64,000 bases of DNA from Selaginella moellendorffii. Its lineage: Eukaryota; Streptophyta; Lycopodiopsida; Selaginellales; Selaginellaceae. Positions 20,249-29,960 of the stretch are shown one piece after another (within the stretch, counting starts at the first letter, position 1; every line of letters begins with the position of its first letter). The position numbers were made by a program, and so were the translations under genes. Under the pieces are notes generated by a model. The model did no database searches. It worked only from the letters and a program-made list of their open reading frames with translations, and was not told where the DNA came from. The stretch is taken from NCBI RefSeq assembly GCF_000143415.4, contig NW_003314272.1, forward strand, positions 233,029 through 297,028, written 5' to 3'.

Positions 20249-22291
20249 CTATTTGTCTAGTGCCACAGAGTTCGCAAGGAGGATATAGCCAGCGGCATCC
20301 GCAGGACTGCCGCCACCGTCAAATATCGATTTTGCTTCGTTGTGGCTGCCACAGGCTCCCAAGAGGCACGACCGATCCAGCGAATCGGGCTCGAACGGCA
20401 TCGTCTCGGCGAGCTCCCGGGCATCCACAACGTATCCCCCGCGCGCCAGGAGATCGATCGCGCAGCTAAAGTGCTGCTTCGTGGGACGCTGCTGGAAATC
20501 TCGATGGATCGAAACAAATGCAGCGCGCCCTCGGTGTAACTCGCCCGCATGGATGCACGCCCTCAGCATCGTCACAAAGGAGACGTCGTTCGGAGACACC
20601 GCCTCGAGTACCATTGCGTGGAACAGATGTAAGGCCTCGTGTGGCCTCTGGTTGTGCCCATACGCTGCCATGAGCGCGTTCCACGATACCACGCTGGGCT
20701 CCTCGATGCCATCAAAGATCCTCCTGGCATCTTGCAGATGCCCGTGCTGGGCATATGCCGAGAGCATCGCATTCCGCGTCACAGAGTTTCTTTCGTCCAT
20801 GGCGTGAAAAAGATACCACGCATCTTCAAGCTGGCCAGCTTGCGCCACGGCGGACACAACAATCGTCCAGGTGACTAGATTCCGTTCCTCCATTGTGCTA
20901 AAGATCCTCTTTGCCTCGCCAAGATGCCCTTGCGAGGCAAAGGCTGTGATCATTGCATTGATGGCGACGAGATCCCAGCGCGCCATTCGATCAAACATTG
21001 ATTTCGCCTCTTCCACCCAACCAATCGACGCAAATCCACCCAGAAGCGTTGTCCACGAGACGAGATTCCTCTCCGGCATTCGATCGAACAGCTCACGGGC
21101 CTGCCGGATTTGCCCGCTCTGGGCATACCCGCTAAGCATTGCGTTCCAGGTGATAAGATCCCGCTTCTGGAAGGAGAATTCGAAGAGGTCCCTGGCTGAG
21201 TCCAGCATCCCTGCCTGGGAGAACGCCGCAAGCATAGCATTGCAGGCGATCAAGCTCCGCCCCTTCATCTCGCAAAACAAGGCTTGGGCCTCTCTAATCT
21301 GTCTGCTTTGAGTGTAGGCGACGAGCATCGCCGTCCAGGAGAGAACATCCCTCTCAGGCATCGCATCAAAGAGAGATCTCGACTGCGATACTTGTCCGGC
21401 ATGAGCATAAGCAGAGATCATCGAGTTCCAGCACGCCAGATCCCGCTGCTGGGCGGAATCAAAGAGCCTCTTCGCATCGCTCACGCATCCGGCATTAGCG
21501 TAGGCGGATTGGAGCGCCGTATTGCAGTGGAGATCCCATTCGGGCATCGTGTCAAAGAGGTTCTTAGCATCCAGCAGATGCCCCAGATGGGCATATGCCG
21601 TAAGCATCGAGTTCCACGTCACGAGATTCCTTTCGGCCATGGAATCAAACATCCGCTTGGAATCCTGCAATCGGCCGTTTTTGGCAAATCCCCCCAGTAA
21701 TGCATTCCACGTTACAAGGTTTTGTTCTGGCATCTTGTAAGAAAACTCTTTCATCTTATGTATTTGCCCATTTTGGGCATATGCAGTCAGCATGGCATTC
21801 CAGGTCACTATGTCTCTCTCGCGCATTTCAGAGAATACTTGCAATGATTCTCTAAGATTTCCTTCTTGGGCATATGCGACTAGCATGGTCGTCCACGTCA
21901 CCAGATCCAGTTGAGGCATCCTGTGTACACCTGCGCTGCCTCTTCAATATGCCCGTNNNNNNNNNNNNNNNNNNNNNNNNNNNNNNNNNNNNNNNNNNNN
22001 NNNNNNNNNNNNNNNNNNNNNNNNNNNNNNNNNNNNNNNNNNNNNNNNNNNNNNNNGCATGGCATCAAACACTTGGCGGGCTTGCTTGACGGCCCCAAAT
22101 CTCCCGTAGAGCTGGATCAGTGTGTTCGAGAGCCTCGTGTCGTGGGCGAAGAAATCCAGCTCCTTGAGCTGGGAGTGAGCCTCTCTCGTCATCGCCAGGC
22201 TCTTGCAAGATGCCAGGAGCTGGATGCAATGGTCGCGTTCTTGGAGCATGGCGGCAAATTGCGGGGCTTCCATTCCTAAATCTTTGTACAT
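20249..22291 (-). CDS. Pentatricopeptide repeat protein (S-type repeats), broken by an assembly gap
   Basis: The minus strand encodes an N-terminal part (MYKDLGMEAPQFAAMLQERD onward) and, after the gap, more than a dozen PPR motifs of about 31 residues with the period N-L-V-T-W-N-A-L-L...A-x-x-G-x-L-x-D-A...F-D-x-M-x-E-R. That spacing is the short S type, in an almost uninterrupted array. The C-terminus (SCLLGACGSHNEAKSIFDGG, then AAGYILLANS) resembles the E region of editing PPRs, but no DYW domain follows. PPR proteins bind organelle RNA in a base-specific way. Directly beside the gap the reading frame slips by one base between EEAAQVYT and MPQLDLVTW; a sequencing error at a contig end is the likeliest cause, a pseudogene the alternative. 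No intron is seen. Confidence 0.88.
21957..22056. other. Assembly gap of 100 N
   Basis: Exactly 100 N, a conventional placeholder, so the true length is unknown. It lies inside the PPR repeat array, where repeats probably defeated assembly. Confidence 0.99.
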
Positions 22292-22299
22292 TGTAATTC

Positions 22300-22614
22300 C
22301 TACTCTTTCATGACTCGAGAGACTTGCTCACTCAAGGCTTGGTTCTCTTGGTCCAGCCAATCCATGAGCTCCTCGAGGCATTGATCCTCTTCCTCGAGGC
22401 GAGAGACGCTGTGCTGGAGGCTCTCGCAGCCCTGTTCAATCTGCTCAATATGCATCTCCAAGTAGCCATTCTTCTCCTCCAGCAGTGCAATGGACTCCTC
22501 TACAGCCCGATTCTCCTGCTTTACCTGTGAGAGGCGCTCGTTCATCTCTTCCTCCAGTTGGGTGACGCACTCCTCTAGCATCTTCTTTAGAATTAACGAT
22601 TCCAAGCCTCTCAT
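22300..22614 (-). CDS. Short coiled-coil protein upstream of the PPR gene
   Basis: A 104-residue frame starting MRGLESLILKKMLEE and ending VSRVMKE. It is almost entirely heptad-patterned and acidic (QLEEEMNERLSQVKQENRAV, EEKNGYLEMHIEQIEQ), a clear coiled coil. Its stop is 8 bases before the ATG of the PPR protein, in a different frame. It could be a separate small protein on a shared transcript, a 5' exon spliced into the PPR gene, or a long upstream ORF. No donor/acceptor pair that joins them in frame was obvious to me. The family is not recognised. Confidence 0.5.
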   Translation of the reverse strand: MRGLESLILKKMLEECVTQLEEEMNERLSQVKQENRAVEESIALLEEKNGYLEMHIEQIEQGCESLQHSVSRLEEEDQCLEELMDWLDQENQALSEQVSRVMKE

Positions 22615-22701
22615 ATTTGCAAATGCAAAAAAAAAAATCCCTTGGCATTTCAAAGAATATTCTATTTTAATTGGGCTAAGTGACTGTTTCTTGATCACCA
22701 T

Positions 22702-23831
22702 TTGAAGCTATGATACCTTGGATGTATAATAACTAGTAACTAATGTTAATGCTAAATGCTCATTATTCTCTCTTGTATTTAGTGTGACTAATGCTAAAAA
22801 TAATGATAATTGAATTTGATTCTTTGAACATTTGAAAATGTTGATTGAAATTAAACATCAATATGTTTCACTTTATAATTTCCTCTTTAATTTGTGTTCA
22901 ATTGGTATTCAATAATGCATATTATGGATTTTGTATGAGGCATTTTCTGATAATATTTGCAAAGTGTTTAAAGTTTTGAGGTTGTTCACTTGCTTTGGAA
23001 AACATGCCACACTCTCACCCCTTCAAACTTTGATGTAGCTATGGTAGAAATTTATGATAAAAATCTAGATATTTAGCAAGTAATATTTCAAAGTGTTTGA
23101 ATGCATGGTTGCTTGAAACTCAAGATTTTCCTATCCTTGCAATGTTTGAATACATTTGACACAAAATAACTAATTAGTTTATTGAATGCTGATTGAAAAG
23201 TGATGGAGACATATAGCAAGACCAAAGAGGTACAACCAAAGCTAATGAACAATATAGAAAAGCTTATTTATAAATGCAATTGCACGAATTTGCTACTATA
23301 TTGTCATTTTCTCAAACTTTACTTTATTTGAGATACAAACACAAGAGCATACTCGTATAGTGAATATATTAACACACTCTTACTTATGCTTTGGATGGCA
23401 AGGAATTGGATTGCCTTCTACTCACGCAGTTGTCGCAATTTTTTTAGAAGAAAGAGCATGTGCAAGTTTATGCTAACATATGTTATTTACTCTCAAAACA
23501 TATCAGATATACTTTATCCTTTAGATATTAAGCATTTAGAAATGGATGGTATGTTACTACCAAAAACTTGAAAACTTCCATAGTTTCATTTTAGCCTGTT
23601 TTTCTTGCTGTTGTCTTCACTAAAGAGTAGCATCTATACAAATAGATTTCCAATACCTTGTCAAGTTTCATCACAAAGGTGGAAATCTCAACCAGGAAAA
23701 CGAAAAGGTTCGTGCCTCACGTCGTCGACTGAGAACCGTGCCCTGGAGAAGCCAGGAGAGATGACTCAGAATCACTGGTCTTCGCATCAGTCATCCTGGT
23801 CAAACTCACCTCCATCAGTCCACTTCATCAT
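22702..23831. other. AT-rich intergenic, no gene seen
   Basis: About 1.1 kb, very AT-rich to 23560, then more balanced. The short frames at 23386-23571 and 23605-23835 show no motifs. Confidence 0.5.
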
Positions 23832-25358
23832 TTAAAGCACAGAAACTAACCGGTGGGAAAAACGTTTGATGCGGGGCTCCATCATGTGGATTTTCTTCTC
23901 CATCTCCATTTCCATGACCTTCAGGATCTGCTTCTGTACCGCTGCTGCGCCATCTCCAGGATCGAACACGATGCCAGAACGAAAAAATGGATCCGCCACC
24001 TTCCCTCCTTGTTCCCGTCCATGAGATTGCTCCATTCCTTTGCGTGGGCACACTGGGAGCTCGTTTGCAGCCATATTCTTGCCTGCTGGTTCGAAGTGAG
24101 CAGCCGAGAATGGATCCTCTGGGTGACGAAGACGGAGGAGAGAGGCCGAGAACGGCCTTGGCTGCTCGTGAACTTCCTCAGGCGTGATAGCGATCAGAGG
24201 ATCCTCCCCCATGTTTCCCTGATTTCCCTGCTGGTATGGATCAGTAGCAGGCAAGAGTGTATCCACCTGGAGGAGAGAGGCCGAGAACGGCTCACTGAAG
24301 ATCAGAGGATTCTCCACCACGTTTTCTCGACTTCCCTGCTGGTCCGGATCAGTTGCACGAAGGAGTGGATCCACCTGGAGAAGAGAGGCCGAGAATGGCC
24401 TTTGCTGCTCACTAACGATCAGACAACTCTCCACCACGTTCCCCCAACATTTCTGGTGATCTGGCACTGGGTTAGCACGAAAGAGTGGATTCACCGCGAC
24501 CTTGTTTCCCGATCCGGAGTCATGGCAAGCACCACCGAGAAGAGCTGAAGGTGGCAGCCGCCTTGGAGGCCTCAGGAACTCGCGAATCCGAGGATCGGCA
24601 TTCAGCTGCGACGGTCGATGCTCCAGTCCATTCTCCACTTTGCTCAAGGGAATAAGATACTCCCGCTGGCTGCGGCCACCGGCACCGGGATGATGGCCAC
24701 TCCCAGCATAGTGCACCAGGACCTCGTCACGCACCTTGCTTCTTCTTCTCGTGCAGTGTATCCAGATGCCGATGATGATGGCCACCATAGCCAGCAGGAA
24801 TATGACGATGCCTGCCGCGAGCAAACCGGGAGATGTCACGAACACTGCTGCGGCTGCTGCTGCTGATGAAGATGGTGATGCTGATGACGCCAGACACGGA
24901 GGCGGAGCAGAAGTGGCCAGGCCAGGCATGGTCAATGGTGGCGGAGATGGCAGCCTTGGGTGCCACGTTATGGATGAAGGTGGCGGCGGCCCAAACCTCC
25001 TTGGCCTCCAAGTTATAGTGTCGTGCTTGTTGGAGGAAGCAGCAGGTGGCGTAGCAGCTTGATGTCGAGGTGGAGGGCTCTTTGCGGGCCTATACCGGGA
25101 TGGTGAAGGCGGTGGTGCTCTTCTTGGCGACGGTTTGGGCCTATTGTGCGAGTGCTGCTGCGGCGGTGGCGATGGAGATGAAGCTCCGGTTGGCAGCGCT
25201 TTCGACGGCGGCCCGCTACTCCTCGTGTTGTGTGAGTGTGGCGGCGACGGTGGCGGCGGAGATCTCGCCCTCTTTGGCGACGGCTTGGACGGTGGCGCGC
25301 CACCCCTCCTGTGCGGGGACGGCGGCGGCGGGGAAGCGATTTTGCGAGCCGGAGACAA
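23832..25358 (-). CDS. Proline-rich single-pass membrane protein with repeated cytoplasmic tail
   Basis: An open frame of about 508 codons. Residues 1 to 145 are extensin-like and Pro/Ser-rich (SPPPPSPPHS, SKALPTGASSP, PSKPSPKR). Residues 173 to 201 form one membrane helix (LLAAGIVIFLLAMVAIIIGI) followed by the positive stop CTRRRSK. The rest is a tail holding about three copies of a 35-residue unit built on PFSASLLQVDPLLRATDP and ENVVENPLI. The layout resembles the outer part of PERK receptor kinases, but no kinase follows. Oddly, no ATG opens this frame: the first in-frame ATG is at 24929, just before the membrane helix, while the frame stays open upstream to beyond 25440. A TATA-like CTATATAAG at about 25400 argues for a start near 25370, so a spliced first exon or a non-AUG start is possible. 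Family not recognised. Confidence 0.6.
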   Translation of the reverse strand: MSPARKIASPPPPSPHRRGGAPPSKPSPKRARSPPPPSPPHSHNTRSSGPPSKALPTGASSPSPPPQQHSHNRPKPSPRRAPPPSPSRYRPAKSPPPRHQAATPPAASSNKHDTITWRPRRFGPPPPSSITWHPRLPSPPPLTMPGLATSAPPPCLASSASPSSSAAAAAAVFVTSPGLLAAGIVIFLLAMVAIIIGIWIHCTRRRSKVRDEVLVHYAGSGHHPGAGGRSQREYLIPLSKVENGLEHRPSQLNADPRIREFLRPPRRLPPSALLGGACHDSGSGNKVAVNPLFRANPVPDHQKCWGNVVESCLIVSEQQRPFSASLLQVDPLLRATDPDQQGSRENVVENPLIFSEPFSASLLQVDTLLPATDPYQQGNQGNMGEDPLIAITPEEVHEQPRPFSASLLRLRHPEDPFSAAHFEPAGKNMAANELPVCPRKGMEQSHGREQGGKVADPFFRSGIVFDPGDGAAAVQKQILKVMEMEMEKKIHMMEPRIKRFSHRLVSVL

Positions 25359-25662
25359 CTCTTCGCTCGACTTGCTTCCCTTTTCTAGGGTATTAGGGCT
25401 TATATAGTGAGCCGGGGCGAATATACTTTTTAGAAATGTCTGTATTGCAAGAAATTGTTTTCTTTTTTAGCAAATCCTTTTCTAAAGGCTGGCTCGACGT
25501 ATTTGAAAAAAGCATGCTGAGCGGCCGTAAATTTTCTGACTGCCTGTGAAGTTCTGAGAAGCGCCTGGCAATTCTGGCCCGGAATTGTCTTGACGATCAT
25601 CAAAGGGACAAGAGCGTAGTGTTTTAATCTCCATACCGTTTGTTTTTCGATTTTCCGACCTT

Positions 25663-25953
25663 CTAAACTTTCACCGTGGTGCCACCCTCGCGCCCAGCGG
25701 CGTGGACACACTGGATAATCTTCGCAATCCTATCTGTGGTCACGTAGAAATCGATGTCTCCTGGAGTTTCTTCGCTGCGGCAGTCGATATCGATGTGCCT
25801 CCCGCCGAAGTAAAAGGCCAGCTTCTCGTGTCTCGAGTCGGGCACATCCACGATACGAACCACCTCCTTCAAGCTCTCGCCCATTTGCTGCAAACCCACC
25901 ATGGGAAACAGGGTTTTTCCATAGCGGAACATCACGACCCTCTCGTCGGCCAT
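25663..25953 (-). CDS. Small hypothetical protein
   Basis: A 96-residue protein from a real ATG (MADERVVMFRYGKTLFPMVG) to a stop at 25663. Segments such as EKLAFYFGGRHIDIDCRSEE and GDIDFYVTTDRIAKIIQCVH have balanced, amphipathic composition typical of a folded alpha/beta protein. A second open stretch follows in another frame (25430-25700; ALVPLMIVKTIPGQNCQALL) and may be a second exon, since a GTGAAAG donor-like site lies near 25672. No family is recognised. It is head-to-tail with the proline-rich gene. Confidence 0.5.
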   Translation of the reverse strand: MADERVVMFRYGKTLFPMVGLQQMGESLKEVVRIVDVPDSRHEKLAFYFGGRHIDIDCRSEETPGDIDFYVTTDRIAKIIQCVHAAGREGGTTVKV

Positions 25954-26133
25954 GGCTATACAAACTTACAAACCCTAACACAATGGAATCGACTTAAATA
26001 AAAATACAATTTTCTAGGCACCCTTTTGCTGTGTGTCCTCCTAACTTGGTTCCCTTTTTTATTGTATTAAAGTTTCTTTGAGGATTGTTTGTATATCCTT
26101 TATTTATTGTTTGCCTCTGGAAGGAGCGACGCA

Positions 26134-27132
26134 ATGCGAGAAGAGGGTCGACAGCTAATGAGGTTCTATCCTCTCGACCTCAAGTGTATACTGAAACAGG
26201 TTTTGCTTGCGCAAGGATGGACAAGAGGAGATCACTCAACGTGGTGAGTGCTTTCAAGTTTGCCTTCCTTTCCTAATCGTTTAATCCGCAGCACCTGTTT
26301 AAGGAGCTACAAATCAGCGGAGAATCCCTATCGCTGAATGTATCCGATGGATGGCGGTGTGCAAGGCATCCATGTGAGTGTTTTTAAGCATTTGCAGAAC
26401 GTGTTCTGATCTCTTCTTTTTCTCAGTGGCCTATGATCTAGTGATTGATAGGCTGGAGTACTTCAATATCCATGCGCTGGAAGCACTTAGCTGTTCGAGC
26501 GCAGGCCTTGGTGAAGGTATCGAAAAACTTTTCAACAGGTACGCATGCACACTATTGCAAGGTTGACCAATCATCAAAGTAAACTTATAGTGTCGAGAGT
26601 TTGACAAGGGCAAGGATTCCTGAGATTAAATCAGTAGAGCACATGTATCTTGAGGCTGCATCCCAGCATTGATACAATAGAGGCGTTTGTTCTTGGCATG
26701 GAAGTTAACTAATCATTCACAGGAACATGAGTGGCTGCCAAAGTTCCACTCGAATGTAATTGTTGTGAGGAAGAACATGATCTTTGTTGGTGGAGCTGGT
26801 GTCTTCAGTGTTGCCCTTGTTGGACCCCACCGAGCAATTCTTTGTGAAGCACATCAACTTGTCAACATTTACAGTGGCTGACTCCAAAGGGTCCTCAAGT
26901 AACCGTGTTGAACCAATCGATGCTTCCAAATGAGATTTTGGTCGTGGGACCTTCTTCGATAGAAGAGCTGGATATTTCAGTCATTGCAAGAAGTGCCGCC
27001 CGGAACTACTACGATGTGGTAGGAATTTGTGCGGAACTCTCTGACTTGGATCCAGCACAGGAGAGTGTAGTTGCTGTGAAGATCTATGATGGAGACTCGC
27101 TCAGCTCGGCAGTGGCATGGGGGCCAAGGTGA
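26134..27132 (+). CDS. Unidentified multi-exon gene, possibly decayed
   Basis: Several short coding-like pieces separated by GT/AG introns. They are MREEGRQLMRFYPLDLKCIL... ending TRGDHSTW (donor at 26241), HLFKELQISGESLSLNVSD (26291-26372), VAYDLVIDRLEYFNIHALEA (about 26428-26539), EWLPKFHSNVIVVRKNMIFV with a stop at 26881, and NEILVVGPSSIEELDISVIA with a stop at 27132. The first three pieces have clean splice sites. The last two cannot be joined without crossing stops, so the gene is either wrongly modelled here or partly decayed. A diverged copy of the first pieces follows at 27320-27580. I do not recognise the family. Confidence 0.35.
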
Positions 27133-27319
27133 GGGATGGTGGAGCTGCGACAGAGTTATAGAGAAGGTGGTCAGGCAACATCGATGGTGGGGCTGGGACA
27201 GAGTTATTTGTCTCGCCTAGATCCGGACAAATCTGTGGCTTGAGATTAAATTGCTTTGGTGCTTATATTAAGAAGATCCACGGTTGTGTATTGACTTTTA
27301 GGGTCCTCTTGAAAGTGGG

Positions 27320-27590
27320 TTTCAAGTGTATACTGAGAGGTTTACTCAACGTGCCTGTTCCTTTTCTAATCGTTCTTTAATCCACAGCACCTGTTCAAGG
27401 AGCTACAGATGAGCGGCTGCCGCTGATTGTATCCGATGGATGATAGCATCGAAGCATCCATGTGAGTGTTTTTTAAAGTATTTGTGGAAAGTTTTCTGAT
27501 CTCTTCTTTTTCTCAGTGGCCTAGTCTTTTAAGTACATGCACACTATTGAGGCTGTAGCACAATCATCAAAGTAATTTACAATGTTAAGA
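27320..27590 (+). repeat. Degenerate tandem copy of 26180-26590
   Basis: The order AAGTGTATACTGA, then the CACCTGTT(T/C)AAGGAGCTACA exon with its upstream intron, GCATCCATGTGAGTG, and CTCTTCTTTTTCTCAGTGGCC is repeated about 1.1 kb downstream. In this copy the exons carry stops and deletions, so it is a pseudogenised partial duplicate. Confidence 0.7.
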
Positions 27591-27599
27591 GTTTAATTA

Positions 27600-28769
27600 T
27601 AGCAATCAATTTTTAGCAATCAGACAATAAGATAAGGCAAAGATAAGGTGTACATAAACAAACACACGAGTCCACATTATAAAAATAATCTTTACTACAT
27701 TATAATTGCATGTGATTTGAAATGTATGGGTATGGTATGGGCTTCTGCCACATCAGTATGACATGTCAAGCTAGAGAAGCCCATACCCTGTGGGTAAATG
27801 TGATGTCACTTGAAATCTAACATAGAACACTTTCTTCCTGCTTAGCTAAGAGTGATATCTTTCCCACAATCTTGACCCATGTGGGCAGTAGTGAGCTTGA
27901 TCAAACAAGCTCATGCTTGTGAGGTCTGAGGTAGGGGCTTTTGATCTGCATAGATGGGTGCAACATGGATGTTTCTTCTTTTCAGAAGCGAGTGAGATCT
28001 TGAGCATGTGAATAGTTCTATTTGTTAGTTTATGTGAGAGCTCTTTACACACAAAACTCTTTTTTTATGTGAGTCTCATTTGGGCACCATTATGCTATCT
28101 GTGCGGGTAGTTGGAATATTGTATTGGATTGTTAGTTAGTTGTAGTTTTTTCTCTTGCTTGGGCTGTGATAGAGATTCATGAGTAAGCTTTCATTTATTT
28201 CACTTTTCTTCTTAAGCCTTATACTCATTGTACCATCATGAATGCAATTGCAAAGATCTAGATTACGGGATTGTGAAAAACACTACATACTTGTTTCATT
28301 TTTCACTGGGTAAAAGATCCTAACAGTAGCCACTAAGGAAAGGAAGAAGAACAATCATAGAGTATGAGATATGATCTAGAGCTTCTTTTGCAAAGAAATA
28401 TGATGATTTCACAATTTAAAAAAAAAAAAACCACACATGTTTTTTACGTGAGGATGTTTGTTTTTTTATTGGTTTCAAAACTAAGATTATTTAGATTAAT
28501 ATACATTTGTGATTTGGACTTCTTGCCATTCTAGAGTTATGGAAACTTGGAAGCCATGCAATGTTCTACCTTTTGGTTAGTAGAGGGCATAGTAGCAACT
28601 TTGTAAAGCTTACAAGGTTAGAGAATTGCTAAAGTTGTTTAGAGTTAAAACTTTCAAATGATTTACCCAATTAATTTGGTCTCTAGAGACATAACATCAT
28701 AAATAATCCTTTAGTTGCCTTTTTGTTTGTTCATTCATCAGGAAGTGTTATTGCCATCATACTTAACTC
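27600..28769. other. AT-rich intergenic, no gene seen
   Basis: AT-rich sequence; a poly-A run near 28418. The frame at 27846-28052 has no motif. Confidence 0.5.
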
Positions 28770-29960
28770 AAAACTCAATATTTTTTTTTATGGTTGATAG
28801 GTTATGTTGAATTTCAGCTTGGTGTGATATTATTTTATGAGAGTTCTTTAGAATTTACTGGTGAAAATTTTATCTTGATCTAAGATAATTTCATTTGACA
28901 TTCCTTGCACTTAAACTAATTGTTTGAAGAACAACATCATCACACTTTTTGCATCCATTTCTTTTGTGGTGGATATGAAATATGCCATTTTAGAAAATTG
29001 ATCCACCACTATAAATATTAGATCAAACCCCTCACTTCAGGGGAGTCTCATGATAAAGTCCATTGTAACATATTTCTATAGATGATTCGGAATTGGGAGG
29101 TTTTGCAACAAGCCCCCATTAGTTTTAATCATAGCTTTTACTTGTTGACATGTTGAACATATCTTTACATAGTCTTGAATGTCCTAAATTATGTCTAGCT
29201 AGTAATACTTTCTTTTGAATAAGTCTACTGTTTTAGGCATTTTGTTGTGTCCTGAAAGAGGTCTATTATGACACTCTTCTAAAGTTCCTTTCCTTAATTC
29301 CCCTTTTGAAATATACACCTTTATCTGTTATAATATATGAGTCCATTACGTTCTATATAACTTATTTTCTCTTCCTTATGTGGTTCGCTTCTTTAGTGAG
29401 CATCTTATGCCTCTTGGTTCTTTAGTAACACTTTTTATACTAGGCTATTGTCCTTATACATTATTTGTATATCATCCCAAAAAGTTGTTATCACATTGGA
29501 TATTACCAACTTTAAGCTTTTTTTTCAACTTAGAGCATCTACCATGATATTACTTTTCCTAGGTTTATATAAAATCTCATAATCAAACTTGGCCAAAGTA
29601 TTAACCCATAGATCATGTTTTTTTCGCAAGTTAGGCTGTGACAAGAAATGTTTCATTGCCACATTATCTATGTATATTTTAAAGTGTTTCCCAAGGTAAT
29701 GTTGCCACTCTTTGAGTGCCTTGACCACTATAAACAATTACTTTTCATAAGCAAACCACTTTTGCTGAGCTTTGTTTAACTTCTTTGAGTAGAATACCAT
29801 TGGTTGTCTTACTTCAAAACTATGTCTAACATAAAGCTTAAAGCATTTATTTCTACCTTGAAGTCCTTATTAAAGTTTGATAATACTAGCATGGGAGTTT
29901 TCTTTAATTTCTCTTTAAGGTGGATAAATACTACCTTACATTCTACTATCTTTACCATTT
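28770..29960 (-). mobile_element. Decayed Ty3/gypsy pol (RNase H and integrase core)
   Basis: On the minus strand, reading downward, RNase H motifs come first: VFYSKKLNKAQQKWFAYEK near 29795, then FIVVKALKEWQHYLG and LAKFDYEILYKPRKSN (29737-29525). Integrase core motifs follow: VTMDFIMRLP and FIVVDQFSKMAYF near 29090-28990, and LDQDKIFTSKF near 28860. The order RNase H then integrase is that of Ty3/gypsy. Each domain is interrupted by stops, so the element is dead. No LTRs could be matched around it by eye. Confidence 0.82.

Noticed and set aside
23853-24548. 231-codon plus-strand frame
   Set aside because: Antisense of the proline-rich gene's repeats. The repeats in this frame merely mirror those of the minus-strand protein.
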